From Streptomyces flavochromogenes (GTDB taxonomy: Bacteria > Actinomycetota > Actinomycetes > Streptomycetales > Streptomycetaceae), in NCBI RefSeq assembly GCF_000717595.1, contig NZ_JNZO01000010.1, positions 62,001 to 126,000 of the forward strand: a stretch of DNA of 64,000 bases, written 5' to 3'. Shown one piece after another: positions 43,649 through 52,284 of this stretch. Each line of letters starts with the position of its first letter. The stretch's first letter is position 1. The notes beneath the pieces are model-generated. The model worked only from the letters and a program-made list of their open reading frames with translations. It had not been told where the DNA came from and did no database searches. A program made the translations under genes and the position numbers.

Positions 43649-44500
43649 CCACCCCCATCAGACGGCTGGGAGGCGTGCATCGTCGTCCGCTCCGACAGCG
43701 TGCGCACCGCCCAGGCTCCCGCGGTGGACGCCTCACGCCGACCATCAAGTATCGACCGGCTCCTGGCCACCCTCGTCCACCTCCGCCATGGAGCCACTCA
43801 CGACGTGCTGGCCTGCTGGTTCGGCGTCGACCGCTCCACGATCACTCGCGCCATCGGCGAGGTGCGGCCCTTGCTCGCAGCCCGCGGCTGCACCGTCGCG
43901 GCCGGCATCCGGCTCCGCACCCTCGCCGAGGTCATCGGCCACCTCGGCGCCAGCGGGAAGACCGGGATCATCGACGGCACCGAGATCCGGGTCCGGCGTC
44001 CGGCCGCCGGCCGCAAGGGCCGGGAGAAGTTCATCTCCGGCAAGAACAAGCAGAACGCGGTCAAAACCATGGTCCTCACCGACGCCAGCGGCAGGCTCCT
44101 GTTCTGCAGTCCAGCCCAGCCGGCAAGTTGTGCCGACATCACCCACGCCCGACAGTTAGGCCTGGTCAGACACCTGAGCGATGGCCCGGCCGTGGAGATT
44201 CTCGCCGACGCTGGCTACCAGTGCCTGGGCGCCCAGACCGGCGGCCGCGTTGTGACACCACCGCACCGCAAGTTCAAGAAGAACCCACCGGACTGGTACG
44301 AGGAGATCTACGAACGCCAGCGCAAGGCACACTCCTCACGCAGGATCCGGGTCGAGCACGGCATCGCACACCTCAAGAACTGGCGGGCACTCGCTCGCCA
44401 CCATGGGCGACGCGAGCACCTCAGCGACACAGTCCAAGCCATCGCCGGACTGCTTTCACACCAGCAGACCGCCACCCGCGACGCCCGTCAGCCACAGTGA
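43649..44500 (+). CDS. IS5-family DDE_4 transposase, probably truncated at N-terminus
   Basis: The frame encodes a helix-turn-helix (HDVLACWFGVDRSTITRAIGEV) and a DDE_4 core: Asp in GIIDGTEIRVRRP, Asp in ILADAGYQCLGAQ and Glu in RIRVEHGIAHLKNWRAL. It has no internal stop. The usual 60-80 residue N-terminal portion is missing, and no clear start codon or left inverted repeat was found, so the element is likely incomplete. The sequence AGGCTGTTTCAGAAATC near 44559 may be its right end. The first clear GTG in frame is at 43700. Confidence 0.75.
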   Translation, partial: PPPSDGWEACIVVRSDSVRTAQAPAVDASRRPSSIDRLLATLVHLRHGATHDVLACWFGVDRSTITRAIGEVRPLLAARGCTVAAGIRLRTLAEVIGHLGASGKTGIIDGTEIRVRRPAAGRKGREKFISGKNKQNAVKTMVLTDASGRLLFCSPAQPASCADITHARQLGLVRHLSDGPAVEILADAGYQCLGAQTGGRVVTPPHRKFKKNPPDWYEEIYERQRKAHSSRRIRVEHGIAHLKNWRALARHHGRREHLSDTVQAIAGLLSHQQTATRDARQPQ

Positions 44501-44591
44501 CCACGGAGCCGACCTGCACTCTTCGACGCATCACGGCCAACCATGCACGAGCTCGTTAGGCTGTTTCAGAAATCGATCAAGGAGCAGGGCA

Positions 44592-46346
44592 GTGCGAATA
44601 GAGCGTCACCAGGTGGGCGGGGCGGCCGTGTCGGCAGCGCGAGAGGACTTCACGAACCGTATCGGGCGTCTGGTGCACTCCATGTCGAGGGCCGGCCGGA
44701 TGGCCACCTACGAATGGCAGTCGATCGCCGATGAGTTCCTCGACTACCTCGGCGCTCTCTCCGTCGAGACGCCCGACCTCGACAGCCCGGAGGCCAAGGC
44801 CGCCCTCAAGGACGCCTCAGAAGCGGCGGCCGGCGGCGTCGCCTACGCCGCGTACAACCCGCACTGCACGTTCAACGTCTTCCTGGAGTACGTGAACTTC
44901 GGCATGAGCTACGACCCGGGTGATGACGCCCCCGAGGAGACGGTCTCTCCGAGGACGTGGATCGACGCGCTGTGCCTGGCGGTGCTCCGGGACAAGGCGA
45001 AGTGGTACGGGGAGGAATTCACCTTCGCCCGGCACAAGTTCGCCGAGCAGGCGAAGGGAACACCCGTCGGCGAGCTCGCCACGGGGTTGACGGCCGTGGC
45101 CCTGGACGACGCCGGCGACGGGGAGTACCCGCCTAGCCCGCGGGCCAGGCTGGCTGCCATCGACGCTGCTCTGGACCGGATCCGTGCCCACGCCGCAGAG
45201 ACCGGCAAGCCCCTTCTGAACCGGCCCGACACCCTGGCGCTGCGCACGCTGCGCGCCCTGGCGGCGGAGGACCGGGAGGGGTTCGATGCCGGGCTCGCCG
45301 ACCTCCTGACCAGGCACGCCGCTCTGCACGGCCCGACGGCCTCTCCGAGCACTCTGCTCCCTCTCGTCCCCATAGCCGTTGCCGCGCTTGCGTACCGGAC
45401 ATTGGGCTGGTCACCGGCCGTCCATACGGACTATCTCCCGCACGCGCTGGTCACCGGCTTCGAGACGCGGGGACCCCGGGTCGCGGGGTGCGGCCGGGAC
45501 CGGCGGCCGGACGCTGTCGCCGCGCTTGCCGCCGGGCCGCTCGTCGTGGAACGGCCGGCCTGCGAGCGGGATGGGATCGACCGGATCGAGGCCATGTACG
45601 AGGAGCACCTCCAGGAGGCGTTCACTCCCACCGACGGCAAGCCCCTTCCTGTCTGGCGTCTGGGCAGCGTCCTGGGCGATCAGAGGCGCCTGTTCCAGTG
45701 GCGGGCCGGGAACCCCGGCGACATCACGGATGCCCAGCTCACCACTCTTCGGCTGGCCTCTCAGATCGGAGCGGCCCTGTTCCGTATCGCGCTGGCGGAG
45801 CCGGACACCGAGGTCGAGGTGTCCATCGGCGGGCACACCCTGCGCTACGCGGCCGAGCGGGACGAGGAAGCCGGCGCCGGGTACTGGCAGACGGCCGTTG
45901 CCTTCGCCCTGATCACCGGCGTGCGCGAGGACCTCGCACCGCTGGTCCTCACCGGCCCCACCTTCGCCCGCCCGGACCGCTCCGCGTCCACCGCGTACCG
46001 CGAAGCCCTCCACGCCTACCTGAAGGGGGCAGAGCCCGAGGCGGCCGCGCAGCGGGCACTGCAAGAGGCCGAGAAGGCCAAGGACTGGGGCTTGGCGATG
46101 CCGCCGGCCGTGCTGCTGTCGCAGCTCGTGGACGGTGACGAGGAGAGCTTCAACCTCGCTCTGGCCGACGCACTCGAAGCGCACCGCGCCTACTACCAGG
46201 TCGCGGACCGCGCCGACGGCCCCGAGGCGTCCGTCAACCTCGACGTCCTCGCCCTGGCCTGCCACGCCCGTCGCCGCGGCTGGGCTGTCCGCGTGGAGTC
46301 CCCCTACCTGCCGCAGGACCTCCTGCGGGCTGCTGAACCCTTCTAG
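44592..46346 (+). CDS. Immunity 49 (Imm49) family protein
   Basis: The 584-residue protein resembles Imm49 proteins of Streptomyces: VRIERHQVGG, REDFTNRIGRLVHSMSRAGRMATYEWQSIADEFLDYL, NVFLEYVNFGMSYDPGDDAPEETVSPRTWIDALCLAVLRDKAKWYGEEF, then a long alpha-helical repeat region. It is larger than a typical immunity protein and contains two similar halves, so it may be a fused pair. GTG 44592 has AAGGAG 7 bases upstream. Imm49 proteins protect against toxins of polymorphic systems; no toxin gene is adjacent here. It is downstream of the IS5 transposase gene. Confidence 0.85.
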   Translation: MRIERHQVGGAAVSAAREDFTNRIGRLVHSMSRAGRMATYEWQSIADEFLDYLGALSVETPDLDSPEAKAALKDASEAAAGGVAYAAYNPHCTFNVFLEYVNFGMSYDPGDDAPEETVSPRTWIDALCLAVLRDKAKWYGEEFTFARHKFAEQAKGTPVGELATGLTAVALDDAGDGEYPPSPRARLAAIDAALDRIRAHAAETGKPLLNRPDTLALRTLRALAAEDREGFDAGLADLLTRHAALHGPTASPSTLLPLVPIAVAALAYRTLGWSPAVHTDYLPHALVTGFETRGPRVAGCGRDRRPDAVAALAAGPLVVERPACERDGIDRIEAMYEEHLQEAFTPTDGKPLPVWRLGSVLGDQRRLFQWRAGNPGDITDAQLTTLRLASQIGAALFRIALAEPDTEVEVSIGGHTLRYAAERDEEAGAGYWQTAVAFALITGVREDLAPLVLTGPTFARPDRSASTAYREALHAYLKGAEPEAAAQRALQEAEKAKDWGLAMPPAVLLSQLVDGDEESFNLALADALEAHRAYYQVADRADGPEASVNLDVLALACHARRRGWAVRVESPYLPQDLLRAAEPF

Positions 46347-46399
46347 GCGGAGCCTTACGAACGCTTCTCCGGCGCCGGAAGCCTTCGAAACCCTTCGGG

Positions 46400-46981
46400 A
46401 CGGCTTGGCGGGACGTGCCAGGGCGGTACGGTCCGTGGGCGTCGCTGCCCACCCGCTTCCGCAGGTGGGCGCTGGACGGCATCTTCGAAGGCATGCTGCG
46501 AGCTGCCCAGGCTCAGGCCGCCGTGGCTGGGGACATCAGCTGGTTGGTGTCGGTCGACTCCACCATCGTGCGCGCCCACCAGCATGCCGCCGGGGCGCGA
46601 AAAGAGGGGGCCCACGACCCCGGCCTTGGACGTTCCCGGGGCGGCCTGACCAGCAAGATCCACCTGTGACGGTGCCGGCCGACCGCTCGCTTTCACGCTG
46701 ACAAGGGCTACAGCTCCCGGGCCATCCGCACCTGGCTGCGACGACGCAGCATCGGTCACACCACCCCCGAGCGGGCCGACCAGGTCCGAAACCGGCTCCG
46801 GCGCGGCAGCCGCGGCGGGCGCCCACCGGCCTTCGACAAGCAGCGCTACAAGCAGCGCAATGTGGTGGGACGCCGCTTCAATCGGCTGAAGCAGTGGCGC
46901 GGCATCGCTACTCGCTATGACAAGACCGCCGAGTCCTTCCAGGCAGCCGTCACTCTCGCGTCGCTCTTGATGTGGGCGTGA
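46400..46981 (+). pseudogene. IS5-family transposase with internal deletion
   Basis: The plus strand reads DVPGRYGPWASLPTRFRRWALDGIFEGMLRAAQ, VSVDSTIVRAHQHAAGARK and LGRSRGGLTSKIHL, then a short frame shift (loss of about five bases at CACCTGTGACGG), and then ADKGYSSRAIRTWLRRRSIG, FDKQRYKQRNVVGRRFNRLKQWRGIATRYDKTAESFQAAVTLASLLMW. About 40 central residues are missing, joined at TTCACGCTGACAAG. Note NVVGRRFNRLK has lost the usual VER glutamate. Confidence 0.85.
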
Positions 46982-47006
46982 TGTTCCGACGGTGAGCGGC
47001 GGGTCA

Positions 47007-47312
47007 TCAAAGATGGAGCTCCGTCTCCCAGTCCTCGAAGGGTGGCTCGACCCGATAGCCCGGGTCGCAGCACGCTCGAATCCACTGCGCGACCCGGTAC
47101 TGCGCATCCCCGTCGTTCAGCACCATGCCTTCGGCGTCGATGCGCAGCACATTGCTATAGATCGCGAAGACCTGCTCCAAGGAGGAGCCGGAGTGGAAAA
47201 CGGTCGAGCGATAGTCGAACCCGTCGAGCAGGTCCAGGTCGAGGGTGCCGTTCGCCAAGTAGAAAGCGAAGAGCCGGAGCGAAGCGCGCACGTCGACAGA
47301 AAGATGTTCCAC
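47007..47312 (-). CDS. Hypothetical immunity-like protein (about 101 aa)
   Basis: The conserved-looking core is ASLRLFAFYLANGTLDLDLLDGFDYRSTVFHSG, SLEQVFAIYSNVLRIDAEGMVLNDGDAQYRVAQWIRACCDPGYRVEPPFEDWETELHL. It resembles small proteins (DUF7677-like, from memory) often found beside immunity genes. The N-terminus is uncertain: GTG 47312 gives a 101-residue product, and the frame extends upstream without a good start. It may be truncated. It is flanked by an IS5 relic and the SRAP gene. Confidence 0.55.
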   Translation of the reverse strand: MEHLSVDVRASLRLFAFYLANGTLDLDLLDGFDYRSTVFHSGSSLEQVFAIYSNVLRIDAEGMVLNDGDAQYRVAQWIRACCDPGYRVEPPFEDWETELHL

Positions 47313-47553
47313 CAAGGCATCATGCGCAGCTTCCGCACCATCCTGGCAAGATCTTTTGAAGACGCTGCCTAATGGGGGGCTGAGGTGCCTTCTCGGTGAT
47401 GAGTTCAGCGGGGAGGGGAGTCGAGCTGCTGCGTCGGCACGGACCGCACACCCGTTCGGACCCTTCTCGATGTCCCGGCAGGTGGCTGTCTGACGCAATC
47501 CGCTGCTGTGAGCCCCTTGTCCCGACCGGGGAGTTCCGTGACACAGTGGCTTC

Positions 47554-48288
47554 ATGTGCGGCCGCTACACCTCTACACGTGCCCCTGAAGACCTGACCCA
47601 GATCTTCCAGGTCACCGACTGGAACCCTGCTGAGACGCTTGCGCCCAGCTGGAACGTCGCGCCGACCGACGAGGTCTACGCGGTCCTCGACCGTCCCGCG
47701 CGGGACGACGGCGAGGAGTGCCGCCGTGAGCTGCGTGCACTGCGGTGGGGTCTGGTGCCGTCGTGGGCGAAGGACCCGAAGGTCGGTTCCCGGATGATCA
47801 ACGCGCGGGTCGAGACCGTGCACGAGAAACCCGCGTACCGACGCGCTTTCGCCAAGCGTCGGTGCCTGCTGCCGGCCGACGGGTTCTACGAATGGGATCC
47901 GGTGAAGGACGAGGCGACGGGCAAGACCCGCAAGCAGCCCTACTTCATCCACCCCGCCGACGGTCAGGTGATGGCCATGGCGGGCCTGTACGAGTATTGG
48001 CGGAACCCCGACATCACCAGCGACGACGACCCGGATGCCTGGCTGACGACCTGCACGATCATCACCACCGAGGCCACCGATGAGGCCGGCCGTGTACACC
48101 CGCGCATGCCGCTCGCCCTCACCCCCGACCACTACGACACGTGGCTCGACCCCCAACACCACGACACCGACGACCTCCGTGCCCTACTCACCCGCCCTGC
48201 GGACGGCCGGCTCAACTCCCGGCTCGTCTCCATGGCGGTGAACAACGTCCGCAACAACGGAGCCCACCTCCTCGACGGCGCCACCTGA
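47554..48288 (+). CDS. SRAP domain protein (YedK/HMCES family)
   Basis: The 244-residue protein begins MCGRYTST with the catalytic Cys2 exposed after Met removal. Family motifs follow: SWNVAPTDEVYAV with the catalytic Asn region, RWGLVPSWAKDPKVGSRMINARVETV, RCLLPADGFYEWDP with the catalytic Glu, CTIITTEATDEAGRVHPRMPLAL with the conserved histidine. SRAP proteins crosslink to abasic sites in single-stranded DNA and protect them. It stands alone. Confidence 0.95.
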   Translation: MCGRYTSTRAPEDLTQIFQVTDWNPAETLAPSWNVAPTDEVYAVLDRPARDDGEECRRELRALRWGLVPSWAKDPKVGSRMINARVETVHEKPAYRRAFAKRRCLLPADGFYEWDPVKDEATGKTRKQPYFIHPADGQVMAMAGLYEYWRNPDITSDDDPDAWLTTCTIITTEATDEAGRVHPRMPLALTPDHYDTWLDPQHHDTDDLRALLTRPADGRLNSRLVSMAVNNVRNNGAHLLDGAT

Positions 48289-48369
48289 TCGACTACCCAT
48301 GCCATGCGGGGAGCCACGAGCCGACCACCCACCCCGCCGCCGAGCCGACGGAACCTGGTGCCGAGAGGT

Positions 48370-48745
48370 TTCGAGCCCGTGCTGGGGAAGGTTTTTGTGC
48401 CTCGCAGCGGGCCGGGCCGGCCGCGCGTCCGCACCAATCGGGTGCGGGCCGACAAAGACGTACGCCTCCCGCACGAACCGCTCCCGCCTGCGCCGCCGCG
48501 GGATCCGCTGCACCGGCCGCGACAAGGTCGACCAGGCGCGCAACCACCGGAAGCTCGCCTCCCGCAGCGGCCGGCCACCGCGCTTCGGCCCGGCCGACCA
48601 CCGCGAGCGTCACGCGGTCGAGTGCGGGATCAACCGGCTCAGGAGGCATCGCGCCGTCGTGACGCGATGTGACAAGCTCGCCGTCCGCTACGAGGCGACC
48701 GGCCTCGTCGCGGACATCAAGCGAGTGGCTGTGACCCGCGGCTCT
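48370..48745 (+). pseudogene. IS5-family transposase C-terminal fragment
   Basis: In adjacent frames the plus strand reads PRSGPGRPRVRTNRVRADK, ASRTNRSRLRRRGIRCT, DKVDQARNHRKLASRSGRPPRFGPADHRERHAVECGINRL, RHRAVVTRCDKLAVRYEATGLVADI. It is the C-terminal half of an IS5-family transposase (catalytic Glu in HAVECGINRL). It lies between the SRAP gene and the esterase remnant. Confidence 0.85.
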
Positions 48746-48789
48746 CATGCGGTGGGATCCACGTTCCACGCCGCGGGCAGATTACCGCC

Positions 48790-49203
48790 GCAGAAGACGC
48801 AGACAAAGATCACGCTCGCCGTCGCCGGACTCGTCCCCGGCCTCGCCGGAGCCATGCCCGACGTACCCTTCCTCTGCCACATCCGCCGAGGAGCCGAGAT
48901 CTCCGCCGAGCCCCCTACACCGAGATCGCCCAGTACCTCGCCCTCCACCGCGACCGTGTCGACCAGGTCTTCTCGACGCTGTCGTACTTCGACGGAGTGC
49001 ACGTCGCCGCCCGGGCCGACGCCCCCGCTCTCTTCTCGATCGCCTTGATGGACCCGATCTGCCCTCCTTCCACCTGCTTCACGGCCTGCCACCACCACGC
49101 CGGGAACAAGTCCGTCGAGGTATACCCCTTCAACAGCCATGAGGGCGGCGGCCACCCGCATCAGCGGTTGCAGCTCGATTTCGTCCGCGAACGCATCGGC
49201 TGA
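48790..49203 (+). pseudogene. Acetylxylan esterase (AXE1) C-terminal remnant
   Basis: The plus strand reads ITLAVAGLVPGLAGAMPDVPFLCHIRRGAEIS, then after one frameshift near 48915 YTEIAQYLALHRDRVDQVFSTLSYFDGVHVAARADAPALFSIALMDPICPPSTCF and NKSVEVYPFNSHEGGG. This is the C-terminal third of an AXE1-type carbohydrate esterase, with the Asp and His in MDPICPPST and SHEGGG. The N-terminal part containing the nucleophile is missing, next to an IS5 relic. Confidence 0.85.
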
Positions 49204-49480
49204 CCTGCGACATCCCGGGGATGGCATCGGAGGCAAGGCTCGGAGGGGATCTTCCGAGCGGTCGCCGATCGGAAGACGGCCGGGGGAGGGATTCCGATTG
49301 ATGGCCTTGCCGGGCCGAAGGAGTACGGCCTGCCGGGGCATGCGCCGACAGGCGCGCACGGGGAGGAACACGTCGTGCTTCACGCGGGCGACGGCGTGCT
49401 CGACGCGGGATTCGGATGCGGCTCCGCATCGAGAAGGACGTTCCGCCGGCCTTCTCTGACAGCCCCCGACTGCGGAACGC

Positions 49481-50317
49481 TCAGGCCCGGAGGGCGTTCC
49501 GAAGGCTCTCGCCGAACTCGGTGGGGTGCGTGGTCATCCCGGTGTGCCCGCCTGGGAAGTGCAGGAGTTCCGAGCCGAGGTGCTCGGCCAGGAAGGCGGC
49601 CGGGCGGTAGGGCAGCTCGCCCCGAGAGTCCTGGCCGCCCGCGAGCACGAGCCGGTCCGACAGGGTTTCCAACCGGTGGACGTCCGGCGTGTAGGACATG
49701 AAGCCGGGCACGATGCGGCCGATGAAGTACGGCAGACCGGCCATGGTCTGCTCGGCCCGTGCCGCTGCCTGCGGTGGAAGCTTGATCTCGGCCTGCGGCT
49801 CGGTGGTGGCTCCGTCCTTCGTCAGACCCGCAGCGAACGCCGCCATCGCCGGCATGAGCCCCTGGGTGCGGAAGGTCTCCTGCACGCGCGCGATGAGGGC
49901 GCGATGTTCGGAGGAGTCCGGCAGGACCTCCACGACGGGCGGCTCGTGTGCCACGAGGCGTTCGACGCGCTCGGGATGGACGGTGAGCAGGTGCAGGGCG
50001 GCGATCGCGCCCGAACTGGCGCCGAACACGCGGGCGGGCGTATCGGGCGACAGCAGTTCCAGTATGCGGAACGCGTCGTCGGCGTGCTCGGCCACCCGCT
50101 GCTCGGCCTCGGGGTCGTCCAGCGGGCTTCGGGACATGCCGCGCGGGTCGTAGGTCGCGACGGTGTATTCGGCGGCCATGTCGTCGATGATGCCGTCGAA
50201 GGAGGCCGCGCCGCCCGTCCCTCCGGGGATCAGCAAGAGGAACGGCCCCTGGCCACGTACCTCGTAGTGCAGGGTCGCGCCGTTCACCCGCAGGCTGCCG
50301 ATGCTCGGGTCGGTCAT
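49481..50317 (-). CDS. Alpha/beta hydrolase
   Basis: The 278-residue hydrolase begins MTDPSIGSLRVNGATLHYEVRGQGPFLLLIPGGTGGAASFDGI. The nucleophile elbow is GASSGAIAALHLL (G-x-S-S-G), the acid lies near VLAGGQDSRGELPY, and the histidine is in HFPGGHTGMTTHP. Its start ATG 50317 overlaps the stop of the TetR gene (ATGA), so the pair are one operon under the twin CCTAGGG operators. The regulator's ligand is probably a substrate of the hydrolase. Exact chemistry is unknown. Confidence 0.9.
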   Translation of the reverse strand: MTDPSIGSLRVNGATLHYEVRGQGPFLLLIPGGTGGAASFDGIIDDMAAEYTVATYDPRGMSRSPLDDPEAEQRVAEHADDAFRILELLSPDTPARVFGASSGAIAALHLLTVHPERVERLVAHEPPVVEVLPDSSEHRALIARVQETFRTQGLMPAMAAFAAGLTKDGATTEPQAEIKLPPQAAARAEQTMAGLPYFIGRIVPGFMSYTPDVHRLETLSDRLVLAGGQDSRGELPYRPAAFLAEHLGSELLHFPGGHTGMTTHPTEFGESLRNALRA

Positions 50318-50907
50318 GTGGAGTCTCCTTCTCGGGATGGGGGCCAATGCTCCAGAAGGGTGTGCAGGGCGTCGAGGGCACGGATCCAGGACTGCTGAGG
50401 CGAACGCGCGTGTGCGAAACCGCCTGTGGCCTCCAAGGCGACGAACCCGTGGAACGTGCTGCGCAGCAACCGGACCGCGTCGGTCAGGTCGGGCTCGGCC
50501 AGTCCGTAGCCGCGCAGCATGCCGTAGGTCAGCTCGACCGCACGTCGCGGTCCGAGGGCCTTCGCGGCCAGCTCGGGATCGATCTGGATCGGGGTCTGCG
50601 TCGCCGTGTAGCGCCCCGGATTCTCGTGGGCGTACTCCCGCCACGCGTTGGCGAACGCGACCAGGGCGTCCTTGCCTGCCAGCCCGGAGGTTGCCTCCGC
50701 GATACGGATGGTCTTCTCGTCCGCAGCCAGCAGCGCGATCCGCCCGCGCAGATCCTCCAGGCTGCGGACGTGCGTGTAGAGGCTCGCATCCTTCACGCCG
50801 AGCCGCCGAGCCACCCGCGCCATGGTCACCTGGTCCAGCCCGACCTCGTCGGCCAACTCGGCTCCCGAGATCGTCACTTGCTCCGCCGTCAGTCCTGCCC
50901 GCGCCAT
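50314..50907 (-). CDS. TetR family regulator (TetR_C_33/WHG type)
   Basis: The 197-residue protein has a TetR helix-turn-helix (ISGAELADEVGLDQVTMARVARRLGVKDASLYTHVRSLEDLRG) and a C-terminal WHG-like domain (LEATGGFAHARSPQQSWIRALDALHTLLEHW). ATG 50907 follows GGGGAGGATCC. Two identical palindromes lie just upstream, spaced 20 bp centre to centre, which suits two dimers on one face of DNA. It is probably autorepressing and controls the overlapping hydrolase gene. Confidence 0.92.
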   Translation of the reverse strand: MARAGLTAEQVTISGAELADEVGLDQVTMARVARRLGVKDASLYTHVRSLEDLRGRIALLAADEKTIRIAEATSGLAGKDALVAFANAWREYAHENPGRYTATQTPIQIDPELAAKALGPRRAVELTYGMLRGYGLAEPDLTDAVRLLRSTFHGFVALEATGGFAHARSPQQSWIRALDALHTLLEHWPPSREGDST

Positions 50908-50920
50908 GGATCCTCCCCTT

Positions 50921-50955
50921 CCTAGGGGCCCTAGGTATAACCTAGGGTCCCTAGG
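50921..50955. promoter_or_regulatory. Twin 15-bp palindromes CCTAGGGNCCCTAGG
   Basis: CCTAGGGGCCCTAGG (50921-50935) and CCTAGGGTCCCTAGG (50941-50955) differ only at the central base and lie 13 bp before the TetR start. The AT-rich TATAA between them (50936-50940, TTATA on the minus strand) is a candidate -10. The arrangement is typical of a self-regulated TetR gene. Confidence 0.85.
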
Positions 50956-51153
50956 AAGGGCAAGCTGGCAACCATGGTGAGCACTACGCCGGCCGCGCCG
51001 TCGACGAGCGACTGGGGGAGGGCATCGCCATGGCATGCACGTCCGGCGCATTCGGCCGTCGCGGCACTGGTCGAAGGTCAGCCGTTTCATCGGGCAACAG
51101 TCGGCACCTTGTTCGTGCAGAGAAGAGGGAGGAAGCGAGCGCGCTATCTGAAA

Positions 51154-52284
51154 CTACGTCGCCTGGAGTGGTTCAGGGCTACGGCCAGTCACGGACATGA
51201 TGTACGACTGCAGGACCTCCAAGCTTGTGTCAGCGAGGTAGGCCGTCTCGGTGTGGCCGCGATACTTCATCTGGTCGGCGGTCAACGCTTTCGGGACGCC
51301 TTGAGCTCGAACCCAAGACTTGATTTGACGCTCGAACGCCCAAGCGTCTCTGGTGAGGTCGAAGTTCCAACGAGCGACCGGCGTCCAGCCTTGAGAGAGG
51401 TGCTGGGCCAGCCTCTGCTCGCTGTTGGCGATGCCCCACTTGAGTGCCTGGTGGCCGTCGTGAACGACAATGTAGAGATAGCCGGGTTTGGCGGGGTCGA
51501 TGCCGCGCTCCGCGCAGCCCGCGCACCCTCCCTGTGAGCCCCGGATGTTGTGCAGTGTCGGGCCAGGGTCCAGGATCCTCTCGCACTTCATGCAGCGGGC
51601 TTTCCAAGGAATCTCCGTGCTGCCGGGATAGGGCACGAGCGGATCGAGTGCCTTCTCCAGCATGCTGGCGATGGCTTCCTCGTTGCTGAGGCGCAATGTG
51701 TCCGCGATCTTCTCCGAGCGGCATGACCAGCACTGGTGTCCGCGGGAACGGATCTTCGCATAGGTCGGAGTTCCGACGTGTCCGCAGCGCATGCAGCGAC
51801 ACAACCAAGGCTGAAGAGAGCCGGGGTAGTGCACGAGAGGCTCCAGCTCGGCCTTGCTCGCGATCTTCCGCGCGTCCTCGTCGCTGACATCGCGTCCCGC
51901 GCAGTTGGTGCAGCCGCCGCGGCCCTTCTGAACATGCGCGAGCTTCTTCGGCTTGATGATTCCGCAGTGGGTACATCTGGCAGACCATGACTTCCCCGCA
52001 CCCGGGTAGTCCTCCAGCGGATCCCATCCCCACTGGAGCATGACGGCGCAGGCCTCCGCTCCGTCGCGGCTGAGCCTTGCTGCGATCTTGCGTGACCGAC
52101 AGGTCTTGCTGCAGGCCCCTGTCCCCTTGTTGACAACATCGTTGTAACGTGGCGAACTCGCCTCATTGCACGTCAGGCAGAGACACTTCCAGGGCAGTTG
52201 TGTCCCAGGAAAGGGTTCCAGTGGGCGCGCACCCCGTGCAAGCATGGCTTCGACGGCGTCGGCTTCGATCACTCTACGTGCCAC
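51154..52284 (-). CDS. Four-fold zinc-ribbon repeat protein with GIY-YIG-like nuclease end
   Basis: The 376-residue protein has four similar units of about 65 residues, each starting with an A-x-x-ML/PLxPYPGS-type line and holding two Cys pairs: C36/C39 with C58/C62, C104/C107 with C125/C128, C164/C167 with C185/C188, and C231/C234 with C254/C257. A C-terminal domain (about 267-335) resembles GIY-YIG: GYLYIV at 268-273, LKWGIANSEQRLAQH with WGI and Arg291, and AFERQIKSW with Glu318. The YIG motif is changed to WGI. GTG 52284 follows GAGGGGGA. Function is unknown; a DNA-targeting nuclease is plausible. Confidence 0.8.
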   Translation of the reverse strand: MARRVIEADAVEAMLARGARPLEPFPGTQLPWKCLCLTCNEASSPRYNDVVNKGTGACSKTCRSRKIAARLSRDGAEACAVMLQWGWDPLEDYPGAGKSWSARCTHCGIIKPKKLAHVQKGRGGCTNCAGRDVSDEDARKIASKAELEPLVHYPGSLQPWLCRCMRCGHVGTPTYAKIRSRGHQCWSCRSEKIADTLRLSNEEAIASMLEKALDPLVPYPGSTEIPWKARCMKCERILDPGPTLHNIRGSQGGCAGCAERGIDPAKPGYLYIVVHDGHQALKWGIANSEQRLAQHLSQGWTPVARWNFDLTRDAWAFERQIKSWVRAQGVPKALTADQMKYRGHTETAYLADTSLEVLQSYIMSVTGRSPEPLQAT

